Source: Winogradskyella sediminis (lineage in GTDB: Bacteria > Bacteroidota > Bacteroidia > Flavobacteriales > Flavobacteriaceae). Taken from it: a stretch of DNA of 64,000 bases. The position numbers and the translations under genes were made by a program. Shown piece by piece: positions 46,520 to 55,135 of this stretch. The stretch spans positions 754,023-818,022 of the forward strand of contig NZ_QUNH01000001.1 of NCBI RefSeq assembly GCF_003387355.1. Direction: 5' to 3'. Every line of letters begins with the position of its first letter. The stretch's first letter is position 1. Under the pieces are notes generated by a model. It saw only the letters and a list, made by a program, of their open reading frames with translations, made no database searches and was not told the DNA's origin.

Positions 46520-48844
46520 TTATTGTATGATTAGTTTTTGTGTTTTTTGGGCTATACCATCGGATATCTTAAGAAGATATAGCCCAGCATTTAAATTCAA
46601 ATTTGTTTCAAAATTTGAACTTGAATTGCTTGTAATTATTTCACTATGAACTAAACTACCTGTTAAAGAATAGATGTTTAGTTTCGTGTTTTCTGATTTA
46701 AATCCTTTTAATACGATGGTTAATTTGCCTTCTGTTACTGGATTTGGATAAAGGCTTACATTTGATTGATCGAAAGCATCAACGCTTAAAACATTTTCAA
46801 TTTCTAACGTTAAAGTGGGTGCTTCTTCTGTTGATTCATCACTTATACCGTAATAATGGGCACTTGTAGAACCTGCTGTAGCATCTACACTTAACCTTAA
46901 AAAAATGTAATCTCCTGCAACGGCACCTGCATCGTATTGCGCATTTATGTATGCTGCTAGGTTGGTATCACCTTCCGAATCCGTATCTACTTGTCGGTCT
47001 GTTAAAATTAAGGTGCCAACAGGTTCATTGCCATCTACATCTCTAACAATAAATCCATCTTGTAGTCCTGTTGCTGTTCCTGTGGTGTTAGCAAAAGAGC
47101 CATCATAAAAATCATTTGGAGATATAGTGTTAGAGCTATTATATGGTAATCCGTATAAGTCGATGTCAGAAGAAATCCAGTGTCTTATGTAGGCAATGTT
47201 CACATTTAAATTAGCGGCTGTTACTAATTTACCAGGTGGACGAACAGGTAATTGAAAAGGAATTATAGCATTTGTTGTAAATCCACCACCAGTTGATGCA
47301 CTTGCTCCAACTTTTAAGACTTTGGTGCCATCGATGTCGTTTCCATTAAGCCATGGATTTGTACTACCCTCTTCTAAATTAACAACATCAGATATGATAC
47401 CATCACCAGTAGGTGTTATTATGTATTCTGTCGTTGGTTCTCCACCAGAATCAGGACTAACCGTTAAGTTAAAAGATTGTGATGTGATACTCCTTCCATT
47501 ATCTGCAATGACGGTAATATCTTGGTAATCACCAGCATCTAAAAGTGCAGGTGAAAATATAATGCTTCCAGTATTGTCGCCATTGTCAGTTAAGACTCCA
47601 AAACTTGGTAGGTTAGATGTTGTAAAAGAAATGGGATCATCACCAACTGTAGCTGCTGAAAAATCTAATTGTAATGTAGCTTCTTCAACCATAGATTGAT
47701 TTTCTATAGAAGGAGAAATTATTGCAGGGTCCGAATCTGCAACACCTGCTATTGTAACTTGACCTGCGTCTGGTACAGTTTTTACTAACGTATATTTTTT
47801 ACCATTATGTGTTATGATTTCAGAGTCTATAGGCTCTCCATTTTGTATGGCGGTAACATTGACCCAACTATTGTCAATTCTTATTTTAACAGTTAAAGGA
47901 AAATAAAAAGCGGCGTCTAACATGTCGTCTGTTAATGTGTATTTTATTTCACTTTCTGAAACATTATCTATGGTTAAATTATGCGTTGCAAAAGATTGAG
48001 AGTATTGTGTAACCTCTGTAAATCCGGCAACCCACAATTCTGGTTTGTTTGCTAAGTATTGTAAAAATTCATTAGTGGTAATTTCACCAGCCTCATCTAG
48101 ACCATGGAAATGTGTACTGCCCCAACCACGATAGTAATTTGTGCCGTATAATGTATTTTCGTTGTCCAAAAGTGGTAATATATACTGGTCTCGGTCTGTA
48201 TCGTTACCGTAAATATGAACATTAGAAATGCTATTAACATCTAAATAATTAACAGTGTTAGATTGATTTAGAATGCCTTGGGTGCCTCTAATTCCAATAA
48301 ATTGTGTTCTAGCAATGGTTTCATTACCTTCTCCATAAGGATAGGCATAGGTTAAACATTTATTAGAGCCAGAAGTTACTTCTGTATCAATAGTGGCAAC
48401 TGTGGCTTGTAATTTTGCGAGATAATCCGCATCAGACAGGTTGGTTTCTCCTTCTGCTGGGTTAGTATACCAATTTCTATCATCGTGTCCATCTATTTGA
48501 CTTCCTAAAGCCGCAAGGTCATTATAAAGACTCCAATCTTGAACATTATATGCCGGATCTGCCTCAGTAATCACAAACCACGAAAAATGGAACCCATATT
48601 CAGCAATCATCGATGTCCAAAAAGGAATATCTTGTTCGTTATTATCATCAATGGTGATTGTGAATGCGGCTAATTTGTCATCATTCCATAAGCAGACATC
48701 TCCTTCACCTACGACTTCTGGCCAAACTTTATCTGTTACTGTAAACCTTGTTCCGACAGCCGGATCGAGATTAAAAGTGTTTTGTCCAATCGATTGTATG
48801 AAAATCATTAAGAAGACGAAAAGGGTAATATTTTTTTTAAACAT
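46520..48844 (-). CDS. Secreted polysaccharide-deacetylase-like protein with DLYGLP-type module and type IX tail
   Basis: 774 residues: signal peptide; a NodB-like domain (about 45-260) with FTITIDDNNE near 56 (the two Asp), QIDGHDDRNW near 112 and TYAYPYGEGN near 145; an Ig-like domain (about 365-465, SIENQSMVEEATLQL); a DLYGLP-type module (about 472-690); and a secretion tail. The second motif lacks the usual second metal His (Asn/Trp instead of HxxxH), so the activity may be altered. It heads a two-gene operon driven by the promoter at 48919-49015. Confidence 0.75.
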   Translation of the reverse strand: MFKKNITLFVFLMIFIQSIGQNTFNLDPAVGTRFTVTDKVWPEVVGEGDVCLWNDDKLAAFTITIDDNNEQDIPFWTSMIAEYGFHFSWFVITEADPAYNVQDWSLYNDLAALGSQIDGHDDRNWYTNPAEGETNLSDADYLAKLQATVATIDTEVTSGSNKCLTYAYPYGEGNETIARTQFIGIRGTQGILNQSNTVNYLDVNSISNVHIYGNDTDRDQYILPLLDNENTLYGTNYYRGWGSTHFHGLDEAGEITTNEFLQYLANKPELWVAGFTEVTQYSQSFATHNLTIDNVSESEIKYTLTDDMLDAAFYFPLTVKIRIDNSWVNVTAIQNGEPIDSEIITHNGKKYTLVKTVPDAGQVTIAGVADSDPAIISPSIENQSMVEEATLQLDFSAATVGDDPISFTTSNLPSFGVLTDNGDNTGSIIFSPALLDAGDYQDITVIADNGRSITSQSFNLTVSPDSGGEPTTEYIITPTGDGIISDVVNLEEGSTNPWLNGNDIDGTKVLKVGASASTGGGFTTNAIIPFQLPVRPPGKLVTAANLNVNIAYIRHWISSDIDLYGLPYNSSNTISPNDFYDGSFANTTGTATGLQDGFIVRDVDGNEPVGTLILTDRQVDTDSEGDTNLAAYINAQYDAGAVAGDYIFLRLSVDATAGSTSAHYYGISDESTEEAPTLTLEIENVLSVDAFDQSNVSLYPNPVTEGKLTIVLKGFKSENTKLNIYSLTGSLVHSEIITSNSSSNFETNLNLNAGLYLLKISDGIAQKTQKLIIQ

Positions 48845-49161
48845 TTGATTTTTATTGGGAATTATTATTTGCTTCTGTGTTTGATATAGATATGGCTAAA
48901 AACAGAAAGCGCTACTCTCAAATATAAATACAAATAGCTGACTAATCCTAGTGTTTTCCGTGCTTAGCTCAATAAAACAGACAAAACTAACAAACAATTA
49001 AACAGATAGTATAAACTTCAATTGTGCTTTTTGAGAATAATTGGTGAAATGTAGATAATTTTTATGAGAAATTTAAATTTTGCAAAATCAATTGTCAATT
49101 TAATAACTTTTAGGTGTGATTAAGTGTAATTTGTTAAAATTTAATTATGTAACATCATCAA
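48845..49161. other. Intergenic region of 317 bp
   Basis: Holds the promoter and bipartite site described separately. The remainder, towards the end of the beta-helix gene at 49162, is AT-rich with no clear terminator hairpin. Confidence 0.5.
48919..49015 (-). promoter_or_regulatory. Promoter of the deacetylase-like gene with bipartite site
   Basis: On the plus strand, CAAATATA (48919-48926) is the complement of the -7 box TATATTTG. AGACAAA begins at 48979 and CAGATAGTATAAA spans 49003-49015. Element spacing is 24 bp, and the CAG element begins 84 bp from the -7 box. The segment ACTAATCCTAG (48940-48950) is also shared with the rhaEW promoter. Confidence 0.7.
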
Positions 49162-51285
49162 TTACCAAACGAAGAAAATTTGTTTTTTTGTTTCACCTTC
49201 AGTAGTATATTCTAATAAGTATTTGCCAGTAGGTAGTTGTAATTTTTCACTTCGAAAAACATCGCCTGAAAGGTCAGAAGTATTTATAGTCTGTTCAAAA
49301 ACCTGCTCACCTGAAAAATTCAGCAATTTAAGTTGTACAGTTTTACCTTGTTTAAAACCTAAGAAGTAAACATTAAATTCTCCATTATACATAGAGTTTG
49401 GTGCAATAACGACATTATTTTTAATAGATTCGATATTGTTGGTGGCCTCTTCATTAAGTTCAGGGTATCCAACAGTAATTTCAAGTGTTGGTTGGTTTTC
49501 TTTTTTGTTACCGTTAGCGCTTACAAAGTTCCATCTATTATAATCTGAAACATCCTTGGAGTTTGGGTTCATTCTTAAAAAGATATAGGCCTCAGAGTTT
49601 GTTTCTGCTTCAAAAATGGTGTTCAAGTAATCTTTGAGTCCTTTTTGCCCAAGGTTATTTGTTTTAATGTCTCCAGAATACATATTGGAGTCTACAAAAT
49701 TATTCTGAATGGGTCTTGCCGAAACATCTTGTCCAAAAGTACCTTGATAATAGAGGTCTTCAGTAACCCAAAAATTTGATTTTGGAGGCAACGCATATAA
49801 ATCAATGCCTCCTTCTGGTTGATTATCTATTTTAGACAAATACACTTTAAAATTAGCAGATAGAATTTTTTTGCCTCCAGGGATTTCTGGAAGCTTAAAT
49901 GGGAAGACTCCAGCACCGTCAATATTTTCGCCAACACCTCCAATACGAATTTGTGGTTGGCCATCCCAGTCTCCTTTACCTTTGGAGTGAATCTGTCTAT
50001 CTGAAGCTTCCGAAGGTATTTCAAAAACCTGATTAGCCTCATCAATTTTAGTATACTCAAAGGCTCCAATATTAACAAAGTAACCTAAGGACCGTTTGTT
50101 TTGACTTGCGTCTAAATTTGGTGCCATATCCGATGTTCCACTGTTCAGAGCTTTTGAATTAGGGCCTAAAGAGAAATCAAACAAAGCCCAATTATTAAAG
50201 CATTTGTCATAATCATGTACGGAGACAGGAAGCGTTAGATTATAATCAGCAATCCCTTTTATGTTCTTAAATAGGACATCATTAGACAGGTTATTTCTTA
50301 TAAACAGATTTGAAGAATCATTTTCGCCAATGATCTGTATGGCAAGTGGTGCATTTGTTTCGCTTTTATCGTTGAAATTTAAACCAAAATAGGGATTTAC
50401 AACTGTATTATTAATGATTTTTAGATTGTTCAATTGACCAGTAAGAGATATCCCTTTTATACCATTTGTAATAATAACATTATTCTCAAATATACTTTCT
50501 GAAATAATGGTTTTCAATCCATAAATACCATTTAATACTCCTATTTGCGCTCTATTTGATTTGGTGAAATTGATAATTGTATTACCTCTAAAAATGTTAC
50601 CTTTTGTTTCTTTCTCGGTAAAATATATACCAGAATTTACTTCAGCATCTGTGGCTATACTTTCTTTAATTAAGTTGTATTCTAATAAATTATAATCTGC
50701 TAAAATCGTAATGGCATTATGGCTGAAAAACTCGATACGGTTATTCCGAATTTGAGTTTTTTCACCAGAAACTATAATGCCGTTTTTGTAATTCGAAATG
50801 ACATTACTTTCTATTTTACATTGCTTACCTTTGATCTCAATCGCAGTGTAATGGTTGGCGTTTGAAATAAAATTATTTTCCGTTAATCTGATCTTAGAAC
50901 TATTTTGATGTATAAAAACAGTATTTGAATGTAGGGCTCCATTGAAAGTAATGTTATTAAGAATCCACTTGGATGCAGGAGATTCTTCAGTTCCAAATGT
51001 TATAGCATTTATTGTAGGATTTTGGCCTGTAAGTCCGGAAATAGTAATATATTTTTCGTTTTGGCCTATAACTTTAACGTCTCCATGATTTCCGGAAAGT
51101 AAGAATATAGCATCACCTGCTTTAAATTCTATTCCTTTTCCAAAAACACTTTCTAAGCTTCCCCAAGGATTAGCTTTACTTCCGTCGTTATTTGTATTCC
51201 CGTTTACCGGGTCACAATAGAAATCAGTTGCGTAGGTCGCTTGTGCGAATAAGAAGAAAAGAAAGAAGTAGCCGTAAGTTTTCAT
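49162..51285 (-). CDS. Secreted right-handed beta-helix protein with DLYGLP-type module and type IX-like tail
   Basis: 707 residues: signal peptide; beta-helix (about 20-405, starting FYCDPVNGNTNNDGSKANPW, with many NNxI coils and ending GAFEY); one module (about 415-625, GVFPFKLPEIPGGKK, GGIDLYALPP, LKDYLNTIFEAET); and a divergent secretion tail (NGEFNVYFLGFKQGKTVQL ... LPTGKYLLEYTT). The helix resembles both helices of the giant protein; a PL6-like lyase or a binding role are both open. It lies 12 bp after lldD, so it is probably transcribed with the rhamnose genes. Confidence 0.75.
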   Translation of the reverse strand: MKTYGYFFLFFLFAQATYATDFYCDPVNGNTNNDGSKANPWGSLESVFGKGIEFKAGDAIFLLSGNHGDVKVIGQNEKYITISGLTGQNPTINAITFGTEESPASKWILNNITFNGALHSNTVFIHQNSSKIRLTENNFISNANHYTAIEIKGKQCKIESNVISNYKNGIIVSGEKTQIRNNRIEFFSHNAITILADYNLLEYNLIKESIATDAEVNSGIYFTEKETKGNIFRGNTIINFTKSNRAQIGVLNGIYGLKTIISESIFENNVIITNGIKGISLTGQLNNLKIINNTVVNPYFGLNFNDKSETNAPLAIQIIGENDSSNLFIRNNLSNDVLFKNIKGIADYNLTLPVSVHDYDKCFNNWALFDFSLGPNSKALNSGTSDMAPNLDASQNKRSLGYFVNIGAFEYTKIDEANQVFEIPSEASDRQIHSKGKGDWDGQPQIRIGGVGENIDGAGVFPFKLPEIPGGKKILSANFKVYLSKIDNQPEGGIDLYALPPKSNFWVTEDLYYQGTFGQDVSARPIQNNFVDSNMYSGDIKTNNLGQKGLKDYLNTIFEAETNSEAYIFLRMNPNSKDVSDYNRWNFVSANGNKKENQPTLEITVGYPELNEEATNNIESIKNNVVIAPNSMYNGEFNVYFLGFKQGKTVQLKLLNFSGEQVFEQTINTSDLSGDVFRSEKLQLPTGKYLLEYTTEGETKKQIFFVW

Positions 51286-51297
51286 AGTAATTAAACG

Positions 51298-52449
51298 TTA
51301 TTGGTTGATTAAAAAATTCGGAAAATCTTCTGTTTTTTCACAGTTCAATTGTTCCATTACTTGTTGTAATTCCGTTTTTAATAACGATATAGTATGGTCT
51401 CCTCCTTGTTTTCCTAATGCCGAAACACCATACATAAATGAACGTCCTAAAAAGGTGAATTTTGCACCAGAAGCTAAAGTCCTAGCCACATCTGGACCAG
51501 AACGAAGACCGCTGTCCATCATAACCTCAATCTTATCTCCATATTTCTGAGCAATGGTTTTTAGCGGTTTTATAGTGGATTGTCCTGCGTCTAGTTGTCG
51601 TCCACCATGATTGGAGACTATTATGCCATCTAAGCCTAATCGTATGGCCTCTTCAGTGTCATGCTCAGAGGCGACACCTTTTAAAACGAGTTTTCCTTTC
51701 CACATATCTCTAATAGGCTTTATTTTTTCTTCATTTAATCGTCCACTAAAGGTTTGATCCATAAACTTACCTAATTGTCTTAAATCTAAACCTTTTGGCA
51801 TGTAGGGTTTTAACGTTTCAAAACTGGGTTGTCCGTGTTTTAAAGTTTCTAGAGCCCAATGTGGTTTTCCTAAAATTTGTAAAATATTTTTAACAGACAT
51901 TTTTGGTGGCATAGCTAAACCATTTCTGATATCACGAGGTCTGAATCCAAACGTTGGAACATCACATAGTATAACAAGCACAGGGCAATGTGCAGCTTCC
52001 GCACGTTTAATAATATCATCTCGCAATCGATCTTCTGTTGGGTGATATAATTGAAACCATGCTTTACCTTCCGTAAGCTCACTAGTACGCTCAATACTTG
52101 TTGTGGTAACTGTACTGAGAATAAACGGGATGTTGTGGTTAAATGCCGCTTTTGCTAATATTTCAGGGGAATTTGGCCACATTAAACCTTGTAAGCCAAC
52201 TGGTGCAATGCCGAAAGGAGCATCATATTCTATTCCAAAAAGTTTCGTTTTTAAAGAAGCACCAGAGTGGTTTTTTAAATAATTAGGTTTTAATTGTACG
52301 TCTCTAAGCTCAGATGTATTTCGGTGCAGGTTGACATCTTCATTGCAGCCACCATCTAAATACTCAAAAGCAAATTTTGGTATTTTTTTTTGGGCTTTTA
52401 ACCTTAAGTCAATAACCGACGGATATTTCGTGTTTATCTTCAAATTCAT
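51298..52449 (-). CDS. lldD: FMN-dependent L-lactate dehydrogenase
   Basis: 383 residues of the alpha-hydroxy-acid oxidase family, with FEYLDGGCNEDVNL near the start, VSNHGGRQLD (active His) near 280 and DSGLRSGPDV near 315. It oxidises L-lactate to pyruvate and passes electrons to the respiratory chain. Its place after rhaEW is meaningful, since RhaW makes L-lactate from L-lactaldehyde; the two complete rhamnose use. Confidence 0.87.
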   Translation of the reverse strand: MNLKINTKYPSVIDLRLKAQKKIPKFAFEYLDGGCNEDVNLHRNTSELRDVQLKPNYLKNHSGASLKTKLFGIEYDAPFGIAPVGLQGLMWPNSPEILAKAAFNHNIPFILSTVTTTSIERTSELTEGKAWFQLYHPTEDRLRDDIIKRAEAAHCPVLVILCDVPTFGFRPRDIRNGLAMPPKMSVKNILQILGKPHWALETLKHGQPSFETLKPYMPKGLDLRQLGKFMDQTFSGRLNEEKIKPIRDMWKGKLVLKGVASEHDTEEAIRLGLDGIIVSNHGGRQLDAGQSTIKPLKTIAQKYGDKIEVMMDSGLRSGPDVARTLASGAKFTFLGRSFMYGVSALGKQGGDHTISLLKTELQQVMEQLNCEKTEDFPNFLINQ

Positions 52450-52455
52450 CGTGTT

Positions 52456-53835
52456 TTACCTTAGAATAAAGGGTATATGTTTTTTCAATCCGTAATTCTT
52501 TTTTAAAAAATTAGAATCTAATTTACCATCCATAATTACTATAGCGGCTCCTAGTGCCGAACCTAATGAAGAGCAAGTTGATCTCACTTTCAGGTTACGT
52601 AAACGATGTGTCAATAATTTTATAAATACATCATTATCGCTAAACCCTCCATCAATATACAATCGTTTTATTGAACTGTTAGTGCCTAATGTGGTTTTTA
52701 TGCTTTGTATTTGTAGATCAATAAGCTCTATCATTAATTGATGATAGGCGTCTTGATAATTGTCAAATTTGAGGTTCGTTTTCTCTGGTGTTTCAGTGTT
52801 GTCTATATATTTCCACTTAAAACATGGATCAAAATTATGTGATAATCTGTCGAAAATTTGGCTATTAAATGCTACCGATTTATGTTGATCTAGTGGCACA
52901 TCAAAATATTGACTTAATTGTGTAATTTGATGTATGTATTCTTTTCCTAGTAACAATTTTGCCGATTTCACAGGTTTACCATTAACCTTCATGTAATTAA
53001 TGGTGTCATTTTGAAGGGCTTCGTTGGTTAATGATACGTCGGAATACGGATTAAGTGATACACTCCAAGTGCCAGTAGAAACCAAAACAAATGGTTTTTT
53101 AGACCCTTTTAAATAAGGTATGAGTGCTGAAGAACTATCATGAATACCCACTCCAATTTTTATACGTTTTCCATTATAGTATTTAGAAATACATGTTTCA
53201 GTTGAAACAATTGGAGGAAGTATTTGGTCAATGTCTTCTTTATAAACCCAACTGTGATAATCTTTTTTACCATAATCCCAAAGTGAGGTGTGGCAGCCAA
53301 TACTTGTAAATTCACTAAGCGGAACACCTGTAAACATATAACTAAGATATTGTGGCAAGTGCAAGGAATACGAAATGTTTTTGAATACGTCTGGTTGCTT
53401 ATATTTTAGCCAATACAACTGCATTCCTGAATTTAACATGCCAGATGGTGGTGCACCTGTTTCTATAGAAATATCTCCATACGTGTTATTAAACTGTTCT
53501 AAGATATCTGAAGGAATAGGCTTTAAATAATTATAAAGCGGTGTTAGTAGATCCCCGTTTTTATCTAAATGAACAAGACTTGCTCCGTATGTAGAAAAAT
53601 TAACAGCTGTAATAGTGTATGTGTTGGAATCTAAAATATTTTTAAATACTAATTGTATCCATTTTTGAAGCGCATGAATATCTTCTGTTGGAAACCCATC
53701 TTCATCAACAATTTCTTCTAAAGTGGTGTACTCTTTATAGACTTCGTTATAATTAGTATCGAATAGGAAAAACTTTTTATTAGTCTTCCCTATATCGAAT
53801 ATTGCTATAACCTCTTGTTTTATTGGAGTACTCAT
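52456..53835 (-). CDS. rhaB: FGGY-family sugar kinase, probable L-rhamnulokinase
   Basis: 459 residues with the actin-like ATPase blocks IFDIGKTNKKFFLF near 12, VSTGTWSVSLNP near 250 and YIDGGFSDNDVF near 393, plus GSALGAAIV near the C-terminus. Position between rhaI and lldD indicates phosphorylation of L-rhamnulose. The sequence is divergent from the enterobacterial enzyme, so the name rests partly on context. Confidence 0.8.
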   Translation of the reverse strand: MSTPIKQEVIAIFDIGKTNKKFFLFDTNYNEVYKEYTTLEEIVDEDGFPTEDIHALQKWIQLVFKNILDSNTYTITAVNFSTYGASLVHLDKNGDLLTPLYNYLKPIPSDILEQFNNTYGDISIETGAPPSGMLNSGMQLYWLKYKQPDVFKNISYSLHLPQYLSYMFTGVPLSEFTSIGCHTSLWDYGKKDYHSWVYKEDIDQILPPIVSTETCISKYYNGKRIKIGVGIHDSSSALIPYLKGSKKPFVLVSTGTWSVSLNPYSDVSLTNEALQNDTINYMKVNGKPVKSAKLLLGKEYIHQITQLSQYFDVPLDQHKSVAFNSQIFDRLSHNFDPCFKWKYIDNTETPEKTNLKFDNYQDAYHQLMIELIDLQIQSIKTTLGTNSSIKRLYIDGGFSDNDVFIKLLTHRLRNLKVRSTCSSLGSALGAAIVIMDGKLDSNFLKKNYGLKKHIPFILR

Positions 53836-53842
53836 AGTGTTT

Positions 53843-55114
53843 TTACAAACCTGTTGCAGTAGAATTCATTCCTCTTTCTTTAATCAATACATTTCTAACA
53901 TCAAGCGACCTATATGCTGAAATAGGATCAATGGCTCCATTATTCCTTAATCGGGCTTCTGCTAAAATTGTTTTTACGTCTGTGTTAAAAGCATCTTGTA
54001 AAATGCGTTGTGCAGTTACAACATCATTTTTCAATTGTGCTTCTTCAAGTGCTTTTTGGTTAATTAACAATGCTTTTGCATAAGCCGTTTCAATGGCTTC
54101 AATAGACTGAATTAAATCCTCTAAAGGGTCTTTTAAATTATGGCTTGCATCAATCATCCAAGCGGGAATTGGGTTATTAGCTGGATTGTTTTCCATTCCA
54201 AAAACCAATTCATTGAATATTAAAAATAACTGATAAGGTTTCATAACACCAACACTTAAATCATCATCACCATATTTACTATCATTAAAATGAAAACCAC
54301 CCAACATGCCTCTTGTCATTAATGTGGCTACAATATGCTCAATATTTGTGTTTGGTAAATGATGACCTAAGTCTACCAAGGTATACGCTTGTTCACCTAA
54401 ATCTTTAGCCAACATATGAGATGTTCCCCAATCTTGTATGACCATAGAATAGAAATTTGGCTCGTAAGGCTTGTATTCTATAAATAGTTTCCAATCAGCT
54501 GGTAGATGAGCATAAATTTCTTTTAAACTTGCTAAGGTGTTTTCAAAAGCACGTCTAAAATTGAGCTGTCCGGGAAAATTAGATCCATCTGCTAACCATA
54601 CAGTCAAAGATTTTGAACCTAAGGCAATTCCATAATCAATAACGGCTTTATTGTGCGCCACGGCTTGATCTCTAACCTTTTTATCTGTATGACACAGAGA
54701 TCCAAACTTGTAACTGTATTCTTGGTTGTCTTGATCTTGAAACGTATTAGAATTCATGGCATCAAAATGAAGCCCTAAATGTTTTGCTTTTTCTTTAATG
54801 GCATTAGCATCTTCAGGAATATCCCAAGGAATATGTAAAGACACTGCATTTGCAGATTTGGTTAAAGCATTAATAACACCAATATCTTCTAATTTTTGTT
54901 CTAAAGTACTAGGTTCACCTCCAAAACCGAATCTTCCAAATCGTGTGCCTCCGGCGCCTAATGCCCAGCTTGGTATGGCTATATTATAATTTGAAATGGT
55001 ATCAATTATATGTTCTAAATTGTCGTGTTTTTTTGACAATTGTGTCAAATTTTCTTTATGCTCAACTAATAAATCTTTATTTAAGCCTACTATTTGATTT
55101 TGATGTATTTGCAT
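53843..55114 (-). CDS. rhaI: L-rhamnose isomerase (RhaI type)
   Basis: 423 residues, a TIM-barrel sugar isomerase of the Pseudomonas stutzeri RhaI type rather than the E. coli RhaA type. Visible metal-site blocks are LFIEYKPYEPNFY (Glu) near 210, LVDLGHHLPN near 245, and GGFHFNDSKYGDDDLS (His and Asp residues) near 270. It converts L-rhamnose to L-rhamnulose. It is second in the operon, 21 bp after rhaEW. Confidence 0.88.
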   Translation of the reverse strand: MQIHQNQIVGLNKDLLVEHKENLTQLSKKHDNLEHIIDTISNYNIAIPSWALGAGGTRFGRFGFGGEPSTLEQKLEDIGVINALTKSANAVSLHIPWDIPEDANAIKEKAKHLGLHFDAMNSNTFQDQDNQEYSYKFGSLCHTDKKVRDQAVAHNKAVIDYGIALGSKSLTVWLADGSNFPGQLNFRRAFENTLASLKEIYAHLPADWKLFIEYKPYEPNFYSMVIQDWGTSHMLAKDLGEQAYTLVDLGHHLPNTNIEHIVATLMTRGMLGGFHFNDSKYGDDDLSVGVMKPYQLFLIFNELVFGMENNPANNPIPAWMIDASHNLKDPLEDLIQSIEAIETAYAKALLINQKALEEAQLKNDVVTAQRILQDAFNTDVKTILAEARLRNNGAIDPISAYRSLDVRNVLIKERGMNSTATGL

Positions 55115-55135
55115 TGTTATAGTTTTAAAGGCTGA

